A stretch of 64,000 bases of DNA from Casp-actino8 sp039800005 (GCA_039800005.1 JBDLRN010000014.1:33552-97551); one strand, 5' to 3'; counted from the first letter of the stretch, positions 34,016 through 42,702 are shown. Notes: generated from the letters alone by a model not told the origin. Numbers and translations are program-made.

Positions 34016-35980
34016 TCACCGTCCGAGCAGCTCGCGAACGGCGGCCACGACGGCACTGGGGTTCATGCCGAGTCGATCCAGCACGACTCCACCCGGGGCG
34101 CTGGCACCGAAACGGTCGATGCCCAGACAGACGTCGGCGTACTTGGCCCAACCGAGGGTCGAACCGGCCTCGATCGACACCGTCGGAACCGACGACGGCA
34201 GAATCGACTCGGCCCGTCGTGGATCGCGTCGACTCAGATCTTCGAATCGATCCCAGGACGGCATCGAGACGACCCGACACGACACGCCGTCGGCGGCGAG
34301 CGCGTCGGCGGCGGCCAGCGCGACCGACACCTCGCTTCCGGTGGCGATCACCACGGCGTCGGAGCCGTCGCGAACGACGCCGGCACCGTCGACGACCGCC
34401 GATCCGTCGGTCACGACCGGCAGGTTCTGCCGGCTGAGAACGAGCGCGGTGGGGCCATCGTGCTCGAGAGCGATACGTACCGCGACCGACGTCTCGTTGG
34501 CGTCGGCCGGCCGGACGACCTGCAGATCGGGAATCGCCCGCAGCGCGGCCAGATGTTCGATCGGCTGATGGGTCGGACCGTCCTCACCGACGCCCACCGA
34601 GTCGTGACTGAACACGAACACGCACCGAGCGCCCGAGAGAGCGGCCAGTCGTACCGGCGGTTTCATGTAGTCGAAGAAGACGAAGAATGTGCCACCCACG
34701 GGAACGACGCCACCGTGCAGCGCGAGGCCGACCATGATCGAACCCATGGCGTGTTCGCGCACCCCGTAGTAGAGCTGACGACCATCGGGGTGTTCGGACG
34801 ACAACGCGCCTTGCCCCGACAACTTCGCACCGGTGTTCCCGGTCAGATCGGCCGCGCCTGCCAAGATGGCCGGCTGCGACTCGAGCACTGCATCGAGGGC
34901 CCTTTGCACAGCTACGCGGGTGGCGATCTGCTCGCCGGCCGCGAACGTGGGCAGCGCGTCGGCCCAACCTGTCGCCGGGCCGTTCCAGAGAGTGTCGAAC
35001 AACACGCGACGATCCGAGGACTCGTAGCGCGTCCGCCATTCCCGGCGCAGAGTCGAACCGCGGCGGGCCGTATCGCGGCAGGCCTCGACGATCTCCGAGG
35101 GCGCCCAGAACGGCTCGTCGGGAACACCCATCGCCGCCTTGGTTCGGCTGACGTGTTCGGCGGTGAAGGGGTTGCCGTGCGCTTCGTGCTTGTCGGTCCA
35201 GTCGGGGGAGGGGGCGCCCACCTGCGTACGCAGGATCAACAACTTCGGACGGTCGTCGTCGGAGTCGCGCGCGGCGACCAGTGCGTTCTCGAGCGCGTCG
35301 AGGTCGTCGGCGATCTCGCCGAGTCGAGTGACCGACCAGCCGTACGCAGTGAACCGAGCCGCGACGTCGTCACTGCAGGTGAGGTCGGTGCGCCCGTCGA
35401 TCGTGATGCGATTGTCGTCGAACACCACGATCAGACGACCCAACTTCTGGTGGCCGGCCAAGGACGCCGCTTCGTGACTCACACCTTCCATGAGACAGCC
35501 GTCGCCGGCGATCACCCACGTGTGGTGATCGATCATGTCGGACCCGACGCGAGCCCGCAGTTGGCGTTCGGCCAAGGCCATACCGACGGCGTTGGCGAAA
35601 CCCTGCCCGAGCGGTCCGGTCGTGACCTCGACTCCCGGTGTGTGACCGCGCTCCGGGTGGCCGGGAGTGCGCGACTCCCACTGTCGGAAAGCGCGCAGGT
35701 CGTCGAGTTCGACGCCCGAACCCTGCAGGAACAACAGCGCGTACTGCAGGATCGAGGCGTGTCCTGCCGACAGCACGAACCGATCACGATCGGGCCACTG
35801 CGGGTCGGCGGGATCGGCACGGAGCACGCGTGAGAAGAGCACGTGGCCGAGTGGGGCGAGGGCCATGGCCGTTCCCTGGTGGCCGCTCTTGGCGGCGAGC
35901 GGCGCGTCCATGGCCAGACCACGGATGAGCGAGACGGCGGCCCGATCGACCTCCGGAGACAGTCGGGAAGAGTGGGTCAC
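34016..35980 (-). CDS. tkt: Transketolase
   Basis: The GTG at 35980 was chosen because TACAGT lies 7 bases upstream and the protein then begins in the usual way just before LSPEVDRAAVSLIRGLAMD. The 654-residue enzyme has GPLGQGFANAVGMA, the thiamine diphosphate/Mg motif GDGCLMEGVSHEA...N, and the pyrimidine domain with FVFSHDSVGVGEDGPTHQP. It transfers two-carbon ketol units in the pentose phosphate pathway. tal is directly downstream. Confidence 0.97.
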   Translation of the reverse strand: MTHSSRLSPEVDRAAVSLIRGLAMDAPLAAKSGHQGTAMALAPLGHVLFSRVLRADPADPQWPDRDRFVLSAGHASILQYALLFLQGSGVELDDLRAFRQWESRTPGHPERGHTPGVEVTTGPLGQGFANAVGMALAERQLRARVGSDMIDHHTWVIAGDGCLMEGVSHEAASLAGHQKLGRLIVVFDDNRITIDGRTDLTCSDDVAARFTAYGWSVTRLGEIADDLDALENALVAARDSDDDRPKLLILRTQVGAPSPDWTDKHEAHGNPFTAEHVSRTKAAMGVPDEPFWAPSEIVEACRDTARRGSTLRREWRTRYESSDRRVLFDTLWNGPATGWADALPTFAAGEQIATRVAVQRALDAVLESQPAILAGAADLTGNTGAKLSGQGALSSEHPDGRQLYYGVREHAMGSIMVGLALHGGVVPVGGTFFVFFDYMKPPVRLAALSGARCVFVFSHDSVGVGEDGPTHQPIEHLAALRAIPDLQVVRPADANETSVAVRIALEHDGPTALVLSRQNLPVVTDGSAVVDGAGVVRDGSDAVVIATGSEVSVALAAADALAADGVSCRVVSMPSWDRFEDLSRRDPRRAESILPSSVPTVSIEAGSTLGWAKYADVCLGIDRFGASAPGGVVLDRLGMNPSAVVAAVRELLGR

Positions 35981-35987
35981 GAAGGCG

Positions 35988-35993
35988 ACTGTA
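35988..35993 (-). promoter_or_regulatory. -10 element TACAGT, tkt-tal
   Basis: TACAGT on the minus strand is 7 bases before GTG 35980. Predicted leaderless start. Confidence 0.55.
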
Positions 35994-36018
35994 CTTGCCC
36001 CGGTTGCGACCCGACGGT

Positions 36019-36414
36019 TCACACGGGCGGCAGGAGAGTGAAGGGCACGACGGTCCACGGACCGCGGTCGACCCGGCAGTGGGCGTACACGGTTCCGTAG
36101 TCGTCGAAGGAGAGTTCGCCCTTCACCAATCGATAGGTGAAGCGACCAGGTTCGACGGTGAAGGGACTCACGTTGCGGGCGACTTGTTCACTGTCCTCGT
36201 CGAGACCGCGCCGGAACACGACTTCGAAGACTCCGGATCCCGAGCCGTCGGGCGGGCAATGAATGAGCGCGACCAGATGCGGATCGATGGTCACGGGAGT
36301 CGGCGACGGTGAGGCCATCGAGAACATGGCCCCGGTGATGTCGATGCGCGTGCTCGGACCCTCGACCGAGCGCAACTGGAAGTTCTCCACGAAGAGAGCC
36401 GACACGATCTGCAT
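36019..36414 (-). CDS. Hypothetical protein
   Basis: The 131-residue soluble, beta-rich protein has an ATG at 36414 supported by TAACCT six bases upstream. Visible features are an N-terminal strand-rich half (SALFVENFQLR, IDITGAMFSM) and a C-terminal half with aromatic strands. It has a single Cys and no catalytic motif. Actinobacterial proteins of this kind are filed as domain of unknown function. It lies 38 bases upstream of tkt, which has its own promoter. Confidence 0.6.
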   Translation of the reverse strand: MQIVSALFVENFQLRSVEGPSTRIDITGAMFSMASPSPTPVTIDPHLVALIHCPPDGSGSGVFEVVFRRGLDEDSEQVARNVSPFTVEPGRFTYRLVKGELSFDDYGTVYAHCRVDRGPWTVVPFTLLPPV

Positions 36415-36420
36415 GCATCG

Positions 36421-36426
36421 AGGTTA
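36421..36426 (-). promoter_or_regulatory. -10 element TAACCT, hypothetical gene at 36019-36414
   Basis: TAACCT on the minus strand is 6 bases before ATG 36414. Confidence 0.5.
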
Positions 36427-36493
36427 CGGCGGCTGGTCCGGGTCGGGCGTGAGGACCGACCGACTCCGTGGTCACGGGTGCGAGACTGGCCGT

Positions 36494-36973
36494 ATGGCCT
36501 CGACTCCCGACACCGACCGTGCACTCACCCATGCGCCATTGCCCGACGAGGCACGCCGACGATGGTCGAAGTTCGGCAGATGGGATCGGGTGTACTTCCC
36601 CCAACTGGTGGGCATCGAAGTCGACGACGTACGGGTCGACTACTGCCGGATGTCGATGCCCTTCCGTCCCGAACTCGAACAGCCGATGGGGATCGTGCAC
36701 GGAGGGGCCATCGCGACGCTCCTCGACGTGGTCGTGGTTCCGGCCATCGGCAGCACTCTCGAGCCCGACGTCGGCTACTCGACGGTCGACATGCACGTCC
36801 AGTACCTCACCGCGCTGGTGGGTGAGACGGCGATCGCCGAGGGCTGGGTGGTGAAACGCGGTCGATCGCTGATCTTCTGCGAGGCCGAGATCACCGGCGC
36901 CACGTCGGACAAGACGATCGCGCGGGCCTCGCTGACGTATTTCCTCGTACCGTCGAGGCCCTATTCGGCCTGA
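36494..36973 (+). CDS. PaaI-family hotdog-fold thioesterase
   Basis: The 159-residue protein has the hotdog/PaaI core: MSMPFRPELEQPMGIVHGGAI with the conserved HGG, LLDVVVVPAIGS, then TVDMHVQYLTAL. These enzymes hydrolyse acyl-CoA or acyl-ACP thioesters. Substrate unknown. The ATG at 36494 is preceded by GAGACT at the leaderless distance, a weak -10. The stop is one base from the convergent amidohydrolase-like gene. Confidence 0.83.
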   Translation: MASTPDTDRALTHAPLPDEARRRWSKFGRWDRVYFPQLVGIEVDDVRVDYCRMSMPFRPELEQPMGIVHGGAIATLLDVVVVPAIGSTLEPDVGYSTVDMHVQYLTALVGETAIAEGWVVKRGRSLIFCEAEITGATSDKTIARASLTYFLVPSRPYSA

Positions 36974-36974
36974 C

Positions 36975-37856
36975 TCACGACAAGCCGAGCACTCGCAACG
37001 CGTTCTCCCGCAGGAACTTCGGCCAGACGTCGTCCTTGAACGGAACATTGGGCATGTCGCCGAAGATCCGTTCGTACGTGAGCCCCATGGGCCAGTAGCC
37101 GGCGTAGATGATGCGATCGGCCCCGCGCGAATTGGCGTACTCGATGATCCGGGGGTCGTAGTGCTTGGGGGCGAAGGCCGAGGTGGAGTAGTGGAGATTG
37201 GGCCACTTCAACATCAACTTGACGGCGAGTTCGGTCCAGGGCTGACACCCGTGACGCGTCACGATGGTGAGCTCGGGGAAGTCGTAGCAGACGACGTCGA
37301 GCAATTCGACGTGCTGACACATGCTCGGCACGCGCGGACCCGGGATGCCGGCGCAGATGAAGATCGGAATGCCGAGTTCGGCGCACACCGAATAGATCGG
37401 ATACCAGCGGGCGTGATCGATGGGCACCTGCGGCGTGCAGCCGGCCGGGAACGTACCGACCGCCTTGAGTCCGAACTCCTCGTGGAGTCGGCGAATCTTG
37501 CGCACCTCGTCGACTCCGTTGTTGGCGTCGGCACTGCACGACGGGATGAAGCGATCGGGAAACTCTCGCAGGGCGCGCGTACCGGGCTCTCCTTCGATCC
37601 CGATCATCGAACGCTCGATACCGAAATGATCCATGGTGGCGATGGCGACCTCGACCGGATCGATGTCGTCGGGAATCGCTCCCGGCACGTTGTGCTTGAA
37701 GAGGTACTCGACCGGGAACATCGTCTCCTTGCTGGTCGGCTCCTTGATGTTGCCGCGGAAGAACTCGTACAGACGACGCGGATCCGGGTCGGGAAAACCC
37801 ATCATCGTCTCGACGACGCCGATCGAGGCCCAATCGAACTTCACATCGACGGTCAC
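36975..37856 (-). CDS. Amidohydrolase_2-like protein, metal ligands partly missing
   Basis: The GTG at 37856 overlaps the upstream gene stop (GTGA). The 293-residue protein has the TIM-barrel layout of the ACMSD/amidohydrolase_2 group (GIPIFICAGIPGP, PELTIVTRHGCQPW, ADRIIYAGYWPMG). The N-terminal DxH metal motif is not visible, and the C-terminal GSDxP is replaced by AGYWP, so the catalytic Asp is lost. It may be a non-catalytic partner of the intact paralogue upstream. Role and substrate unknown. Confidence 0.8.
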   Translation of the reverse strand: MTVDVKFDWASIGVVETMMGFPDPDPRRLYEFFRGNIKEPTSKETMFPVEYLFKHNVPGAIPDDIDPVEVAIATMDHFGIERSMIGIEGEPGTRALREFPDRFIPSCSADANNGVDEVRKIRRLHEEFGLKAVGTFPAGCTPQVPIDHARWYPIYSVCAELGIPIFICAGIPGPRVPSMCQHVELLDVVCYDFPELTIVTRHGCQPWTELAVKLMLKWPNLHYSTSAFAPKHYDPRIIEYANSRGADRIIYAGYWPMGLTYERIFGDMPNVPFKDDVWPKFLRENALRVLGLS

Positions 37857-39055
37857 GACGTGGCTCCGAGGAACGCGAACCCGTTCTCGCGCATCACACG
37901 ACGGATCTCGGCGTCGGAGAAACCGTGCAGGTCGTTCACGAACGTGGTCGGAACCGCCAGACCCTCGGCGTGCGGGAAGTCGCTGCCGAAGAGCAGACGT
38001 TCGACCCCGATGGTGTCGGCCAGGCCGCGGATGTCGTCCTCGTAGAAGGGCGCGATCCAGACCTGCTCGCGGAACTGTTCCACCGGATCCGTGGCGAAAT
38101 GGAAGGGTTGGGCCGAATAGGCCTTCTTCAACTTCTTCACGAGGTTCGGCACCCAGTCGGCTCCGGCCTCGATGGACGCCAGACGCAACTTGCGGTGGCG
38201 ACTCAACACACCGTGAGTCACGAGCACGGCGAACATGTCGAACGGCGCTCGATCACTCGTCATGAGGCGCATCGGCGACTGACGGAAGGCCTCGAACTCA
38301 CCCGTCGACTCCCAGTCGTCGATGTACTTGCCGTAACCGGCGTCGCCGGAGTGGAAGGCCACCGAGACGCCCGCCTCGGCCAGACGCGCCCAGTAGGGGT
38401 CGTAGACCGCGTCGCCGGGGGAGCGGGTTCCGCCACCGTCGACCGGCGCCGGCGACGTGCGCATGACCACCACGCGTGCACCGTTGGCGATGGCCCAGTC
38501 GGCCTCCTCGATCGCCCACTGCGGGTCGGCCAGGGTGATGTAGGGCGCGGCGAAGATGCGCTCGCGGTAGTGAAGGCCCCAGTCCTCGTCGAGCCACCGG
38601 TTGAACGCGCGGAACGCCGCGCACAGGGCCGGGACGTCGTGTTTCAACGACTCCTCCATGCCGACCGCGAGTGTCGGGAAGAACATGGCCGCCTCGATGC
38701 CCTGTTCGTCCATCGTGGCGAGACGCGCGTCGCGATTTCGGTAGGCGGGGCTGATGGGATCGAGTTCACCGAACAACTTGCGCATGTCGTCGCCGGCCAC
38801 ACGCCCGCGGAAATAGTCGTCGAGGGCGCCCGGCTTCGACACCGGATCGAAAGTGGGATTGGGAATGAAGCGATTGACACGCCCGCCCACCAGCAGCCGC
38901 TTGCGCCCGTTGATCTCGGCCCACTGCATACAGCGCGAGGCCATCTCTCGGGGGATGTGGCGAGTGAAGGCGTCCTCGGCTTCGTAGTAGTGGTTGTCGG
39001 CATCGAAAGCCGCATACCCGAGTTCGGGTCGCGTCGTGGTGGTCGTGGTCGACAT
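37853..39055 (-). CDS. Amidohydrolase_2 family protein (ACMSD-like)
   Basis: The ATG at 39055 is preceded by a strong GGGAGGAG ribosome-binding site. The 400-residue protein carries the N-terminal metal motif in DADNHYYEAED, VAFHSGDAGYGKY with a further His, and FGSDFPHAEG with the catalytic Asp. Family members are metal-dependent hydrolases or decarboxylases acting on aromatic or acyl substrates. The degenerate paralogue follows with a GTGA overlap. TACGTT at 39122-39127 would give a leader of about 60 bases. Confidence 0.87.
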   Translation of the reverse strand: MSTTTTTTRPELGYAAFDADNHYYEAEDAFTRHIPREMASRCMQWAEINGRKRLLVGGRVNRFIPNPTFDPVSKPGALDDYFRGRVAGDDMRKLFGELDPISPAYRNRDARLATMDEQGIEAAMFFPTLAVGMEESLKHDVPALCAAFRAFNRWLDEDWGLHYRERIFAAPYITLADPQWAIEEADWAIANGARVVVMRTSPAPVDGGGTRSPGDAVYDPYWARLAEAGVSVAFHSGDAGYGKYIDDWESTGEFEAFRQSPMRLMTSDRAPFDMFAVLVTHGVLSRHRKLRLASIEAGADWVPNLVKKLKKAYSAQPFHFATDPVEQFREQVWIAPFYEDDIRGLADTIGVERLLFGSDFPHAEGLAVPTTFVNDLHGFSDAEIRRVMRENGFAFLGATS

Positions 39056-39121
39056 GGCTCTCCTCCCGGGCGTCAACTGACGTCACCTCGTCGTGTCGGG
39101 TGACCTCGTGCCCCACCCGAG

Positions 39122-39127
39122 AACGTA
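39122..39127 (-). promoter_or_regulatory. Possible -10 element TACGTT, amidohydrolase pair
   Basis: TACGTT on the minus strand lies about 66 bases before ATG 39055. It is only 19 bases from the divergent SRAP -10, so the two promoters would overlap. Confidence 0.35.
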
Positions 39128-39146
39128 GCCGAGGCTGCCGAACCGG

Positions 39147-39152
39147 TACGGT
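39147..39152 (+). promoter_or_regulatory. -10 element TACGGT, SRAP gene
   Basis: TACGGT is followed by 6 bases and GTG 39159. Predicted leaderless start. Confidence 0.6.
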
Positions 39153-39158
39153 CGAAAC

Positions 39159-39911
39159 GTGTGCGGCCGCTTCACCTCACTGACTCCGCCCGAGGAACTT
39201 GCACGGCTTTTCGACACCGAGCCGCCGTCGGCCGAGGTCGCCGAACACCGACCCGACTACAACGTCGCGCCGACCACGCGAGTCCTCGGCGTGGCCGTCG
39301 ACCGTGAAGGAGTCCGACGCATCGGGCGCTTCCACTGGGGACTCGTTCCGTCGTGGGCCAAGGATTCGTCCGGATCGGCCCGGCTGATCAACGCCCGCTC
39401 CGAGTCGATCTTCGACAAGCCGTCGTTCCGACATCTCGTCCCGCATCGTCGTTGTCTCGTTCCGATGGACGGCTTCTACGAGTGGCGAACCGTGTTCGAC
39501 ACGCCGCCACCGTCTCGCGGGCCCAAACAGCCGGTCTACATCACGCGAACCGACGGCGAGCCGCTGGCCGTGGCCGGAATCTGGTCGTCGTGGCGCGCCG
39601 ATGCGTCGTCACCGTGGCTGCACACCTGCTGTCTCGTCACCACGGCCGCCAACGAGACCATCGTCGGCATCCACGACCGCATGCCGGTGATCGTCGAGAG
39701 ATCCGATTGGACGGCGTGGCTCGACCCGGCGAATTCCGATCGAGCGGAGTTGGAAGCCCTCATGCGACCGGCCGCCGATGACGTCGTGCGCGTGCGACGC
39801 GTCTCGACGCGGGTGAATTCGGTGCGCAACAACGATCCGTCGTTGCTCGACGTTCTCGACGAACACCAAGTCGAACACGAACACAGCGAGCGCGACGTCG
39901 ACGCGGGCTGA
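39159..39911 (+). CDS. SOS response-associated peptidase (SRAP/YedK family)
   Basis: The GTG start is directly followed by Cys2, giving MCGRF. Cys2 becomes the N-terminal nucleophile that links covalently to abasic sites in single-stranded DNA. The 250-residue protein also shows NVAPTTRV, HWGLVPSWAKD, INARSESI, RCLVPMDGFYEW, and a conserved HDRMP His. It protects abasic sites at stalled forks. The start is fixed by both the TACGGT box and the need for Cys at position 2. Confidence 0.95.
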   Translation: MCGRFTSLTPPEELARLFDTEPPSAEVAEHRPDYNVAPTTRVLGVAVDREGVRRIGRFHWGLVPSWAKDSSGSARLINARSESIFDKPSFRHLVPHRRCLVPMDGFYEWRTVFDTPPPSRGPKQPVYITRTDGEPLAVAGIWSSWRADASSPWLHTCCLVTTAANETIVGIHDRMPVIVERSDWTAWLDPANSDRAELEALMRPAADDVVRVRRVSTRVNSVRNNDPSLLDVLDEHQVEHEHSERDVDAG

Positions 39912-39913
39912 CC

Positions 39914-40333
39914 TCAGACCACTTCGGTACGACCGGCCGCCCGGAGGCGAACGCGAATGCGTTCCGCCCAGGACTCGAGATCGTCGCGCGACACCGACGC
40001 CGCCGCGTTGGCGAACGAGAGATTGTGCATTCCCTCGGTGGGGATGACGTGCACGTGCGTGTGAGGAACTTCGTAACCCGCCACCACGACACCCACGCGC
40101 TCACAGTCGAAAGCCTCCTGTTGCGCGCGACCGATCACGTGAGCGACGTCGAACAGGTGCCGTGACAACTCGGGCGAGCAGTCGATCCAGTGGTCGATCT
40201 CGGCGCACGGAACCACGAGAACGTGACCAGGTGCCATCGGATTGATCGACAAGAACGCGACCACCCGCTCGTCCTTCCACACGAAGGTGCCCGGGATGTC
40301 ACCGTCGATGATGCGAGTGAAGATCGTGGGCAT
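39914..40333 (-). CDS. HIT family hydrolase
   Basis: The ATG at 40333 overlaps the SDR stop by ATGA. An upstream in-frame start is less likely. The 139-residue protein has the histidine triad as HTHVHVIP with the upstream NPMAPGHVLVVP segment. HIT proteins hydrolyse or transfer nucleotidyl groups (AMP-lysine, dinucleoside polyphosphates). Substrate cannot be told from sequence. It ends 2 bases from the convergent SRAP stop. Confidence 0.9.
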   Translation of the reverse strand: MPTIFTRIIDGDIPGTFVWKDERVVAFLSINPMAPGHVLVVPCAEIDHWIDCSPELSRHLFDVAHVIGRAQQEAFDCERVGVVVAGYEVPHTHVHVIPTEGMHNLSFANAAASVSRDDLESWAERIRVRLRAAGRTEVV

Positions 40334-41145
40334 CAGACCCAACCTCCGGAAGCGGTGAAGACGTCACCCACACAGTACGAGGACTCGGGTCCGGCGAGGA
40401 AGCGAACCAGTTCGGCCAACTCCTGCGGAGTGCCCATACGACCGGACGGGATCTGCATGCGAATCGAGCCCAGCACCAGCGGGTCCATCGGCGCAAGTAG
40501 CGGCGTGTCGATCCATCCTGGACAGACCGCGTTGACCCGCACGCCGAACGGTGCCATCTCCTGGGCCACCGACTTGGTGAAGGCGATGATGCCCGCTTTG
40601 GCCGCTGCATAGTGCGGGGCGCCCGACGTGGGACGCAGGGCGAGGATCGAGGACAGATTGACGATCGAGCCGGAGCGAGCCGGGGTCATGTGGCGCAGAG
40701 CGGCCCTCGTCCCGTGGAAGACACCGTAGAGATGCACCTTCACCATGCGATCCCACTCGGCATCGGTCAGCGACACCGTGGCGTCGGTCGGAACCATCTC
40801 CTGGTCGCGGCCCTCCATTCGCTTCATCTGATTGGCGACGGCGATCGCCGTTCGTTCGGCGTTGGACGGGGGAGCGATACCGGCGTTGTTGATCATGACG
40901 TCGAGACGCCCGTGATGGGCCACCACGCGATCGACCACCGCGTCGACGGCCGCCGAGTCGGCCACGTCGACGACCGCCACCTCGCCGCCGATTTCGGACG
41001 CCACCCGGCCAGCCCCGGCTTCGTCGATGTCGGCCACCACCAGATGGGCCCCGTCGGTCGCCAGACGCCGCGCGAACGCTTCCCCGAGGCCCGACGCGCC
41101 GCCGGTGACCAACACGACCCGACCGTCCAGAAGTCCGCTGCGCAT
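40333..41145 (-). CDS. Short-chain dehydrogenase/reductase
   Basis: The 270-residue Rossmann protein has TGxxxGxG (14-21), NNAG (86-89), the catalytic Ser (165/166), Tyr179 and Lys183 (YAAAK), and the PG motif CPGWIDTPLL. Residues about 93-128 form an insert relative to the simplest classical SDRs. It uses NAD(P) to oxidise or reduce an unknown alcohol or ketone. The ATG start is backed by TAGTGT 6 bases upstream. The HIT gene is translationally coupled downstream. Confidence 0.9.
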   Translation of the reverse strand: MRSGLLDGRVVLVTGGASGLGEAFARRLATDGAHLVVADIDEAGAGRVASEIGGEVAVVDVADSAAVDAVVDRVVAHHGRLDVMINNAGIAPPSNAERTAIAVANQMKRMEGRDQEMVPTDATVSLTDAEWDRMVKVHLYGVFHGTRAALRHMTPARSGSIVNLSSILALRPTSGAPHYAAAKAGIIAFTKSVAQEMAPFGVRVNAVCPGWIDTPLLAPMDPLVLGSIRMQIPSGRMGTPQELAELVRFLAGPESSYCVGDVFTASGGWV

Positions 41146-41151
41146 GGCCGA

Positions 41152-41157
41152 ACACTA
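41152..41157 (-). promoter_or_regulatory. -10 element TAGTGT, SDR-HIT
   Basis: TAGTGT on the minus strand is 6 bases before ATG 41145. Confidence 0.5.
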
Positions 41158-41206
41158 ACTCTGGCCGTGCGATCGGGGGACCGACGACGAGTGCGAGGCC
41201 CTGCAC

Positions 41207-41212
41207 TAATCT
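41207..41212 (+). promoter_or_regulatory. -10 element TAATCT, pgsA-like gene
   Basis: TAATCT is followed by 7 bases and ATG 41220. Predicted leaderless start. Confidence 0.6.
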
Positions 41213-41219
41213 CGCCCTG

Positions 41220-41816
41220 ATGACGGCCGACGATCCGAGCACCACCGAGCGCGCCGCGCGCCAGTGGAACGTCTGGACCTGGCCGAACCTCATCACCTTG
41301 GTCCGCCTGTGCTGTCTGCCCCTCTTCCTGTGGCTGTTGCTCGGCCGCGACGATCGGGCCTGGGCCGCCTGGCTGCTCGGGGCGCTCGGCGCCACCGACT
41401 GGGTGGACGGGTGGGTCGCCCGACGTTTCGATCAGGTGAGCGAATTCGGCAAGATCTTCGACCCGACCGCCGACCGACTCCTCTTCATCGTGGCCATCGT
41501 GGCCATCATGATCGACGGTTCGGCCCCCATGTGGTTCTGCGTCGCCGTCCTCGTCCGCGAGGTGCTGTTCGGCGGCACGGTGGCCCTGCTGACGGTCGTC
41601 GCCGGCATGGAACGTTTCGATGTCACCTATCTCGGCAAGTGGGCCACGTTCATCCTCATGTTCACCTTCCCCGGCTTCGTCATGGGGGAGAGTTCCATCG
41701 CCATCGACGAGTTCTTCGCGGTGGCGGCCTGGATCATCGGACCGATCGGGCTGATCCTCAGCTACGTCACGGCCATCCAGTACGTGCCCACCATCCGGCG
41801 CAGCCTGGCTCGCTGA
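41220..41816 (+). CDS. CDP-alcohol phosphatidyltransferase (PgsA-like)
   Basis: The 198-residue integral membrane enzyme has a perfect CDP-alcohol signature: Asp60, Asp63-Gly64, Ala67-Arg68, Gly77, Asp81 and Asp85. Several hydrophobic helices flank it. It exchanges CMP for an alcohol on CDP-diacylglycerol. Position before the gcvH-garA block matches mycobacterial pgsA2, and phosphatidylglycerophosphate or cardiolipin synthesis is likely, but phosphatidylinositol phosphate synthesis is not excluded. Confidence 0.88.
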   Translation: MTADDPSTTERAARQWNVWTWPNLITLVRLCCLPLFLWLLLGRDDRAWAAWLLGALGATDWVDGWVARRFDQVSEFGKIFDPTADRLLFIVAIVAIMIDGSAPMWFCVAVLVREVLFGGTVALLTVVAGMERFDVTYLGKWATFILMFTFPGFVMGESSIAIDEFFAVAAWIIGPIGLILSYVTAIQYVPTIRRSLAR

Positions 41817-41835
41817 CTCGCACCGTCCTGACCAC

Positions 41836-41841
41836 TAGAAT
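41836..41841 (+). promoter_or_regulatory. -10 element TAGAAT, gcvH-garA-ftsR
   Basis: TAGAAT is followed by 7 bases and ATG 41849, with CTGACT 17 bases upstream as a possible -35. Predicted leaderless start. Confidence 0.65.
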
Positions 41842-41848
41842 TCGCACC

Positions 41849-42226
41849 ATGCGCGTCCCCGACGACTTGATGTACTCCACCGATCACGAATGGGTGCGCA
41901 TCGACGGAACGACCGCTCGCATCGGGATCACCGACTACGCGCAGGACGCTCTCGGTGACGTGGTGTTCGTCCAGGCGCCAGCGGTCGGAACGACCGTGGC
42001 CGCCGGCGAGTCGTTCAGCGAAGTCGAATCCACCAAGTCGGTGTCCGACATCTATGCACCCATCGCCGGAACGGTGGCACGTGTCAACGAACGTCTCGCC
42101 GACGAACCGGCCCTCGTGAACACCGACCCCTACGGTGACGGTTGGTTGTGCGAGATCTCCATGTCCGACACCGACGTGTCCCATCTGCTCGACGCGGCGG
42201 CTTATCGGAAGCTCACCGGTTCCTGA
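41849..42226 (+). CDS. gcvH: Glycine cleavage system H protein
   Basis: The 125-residue lipoyl carrier has DHEWVRIDG, GITDYAQDALGDVVFV and the lipoylated Lys63 in ESTKSVSD. It shuttles the aminomethyl group between GcvP, GcvT and Lpd. The FHA gene starts on the last base of its stop. gcvT and gcvP are 2.5 and 4.1 kb downstream, but no lpd is in the window. Confidence 0.97.
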   Translation: MRVPDDLMYSTDHEWVRIDGTTARIGITDYAQDALGDVVFVQAPAVGTTVAAGESFSEVESTKSVSDIYAPIAGTVARVNERLADEPALVNTDPYGDGWLCEISMSDTDVSHLLDAAAYRKLTGS

Positions 42227-42702
42227 TGAGCGCGGTGTTCTGTCCGTCCTGCGGCGATCGAGTGCCCACCGATTCGACGGTGTGCCCGTCGTGCCAGTCC
42301 ACCGTCGTCGACACCGATCGCACACAAGTCCTGTCCCGGGTGGGCCATGAGCCGGTGTTCGGCCCGGCACCCGACCCCGCTTCGACGGCCACACGGGTGT
42401 CGACGGCCACTCTCATGGTCCGTTCGGGACCGCAGGCGGGCGATCGTTTCACCCTGCAGTACGACGTGACGCGCCTCGGTCGGCATCCGGAGAGCGACAT
42501 CAGTCTCGACGACATCTCGGTGTCGCGTCGCCACGCCGAGATCCGACACGACGGAGACGAGTACGTGTTGCGCGACGTGGGCTCCTTGAACGGCACCTAC
42601 GTCAACCAACGGCGGGTCGACTCGGTCGTTCTGCAGCAAGGTGACGAGATCCTCGTCGGCCGCTTTCGTCTGCTCTTCCTCGCGTCGTCGGAGATGTCGT
42701 GA
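42226..42702 (+). CDS. garA: FHA-domain protein with zinc ribbon (GarA/OdhI-like)
   Basis: The 158-residue protein has an N-terminal zinc ribbon (Cys6, Cys9, Cys20, Cys23) and a C-terminal FHA domain (about 63-152) with GRHPESD, SVSRRHAEI and LNGTYVN. GarA/OdhI proteins bind and inhibit 2-oxoglutarate-metabolising enzymes until phosphorylated near the N-terminus by Ser/Thr kinases. Here the zinc ribbon replaces the usual extension, and Thr residues in the linker (VVDTDRTQ) are only candidate phosphosites. Placement between gcvH and ftsR matches mycobacteria. Confidence 0.85.
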   Translation: MSAVFCPSCGDRVPTDSTVCPSCQSTVVDTDRTQVLSRVGHEPVFGPAPDPASTATRVSTATLMVRSGPQAGDRFTLQYDVTRLGRHPESDISLDDISVSRRHAEIRHDGDEYVLRDVGSLNGTYVNQRRVDSVVLQQGDEILVGRFRLLFLASSEMS

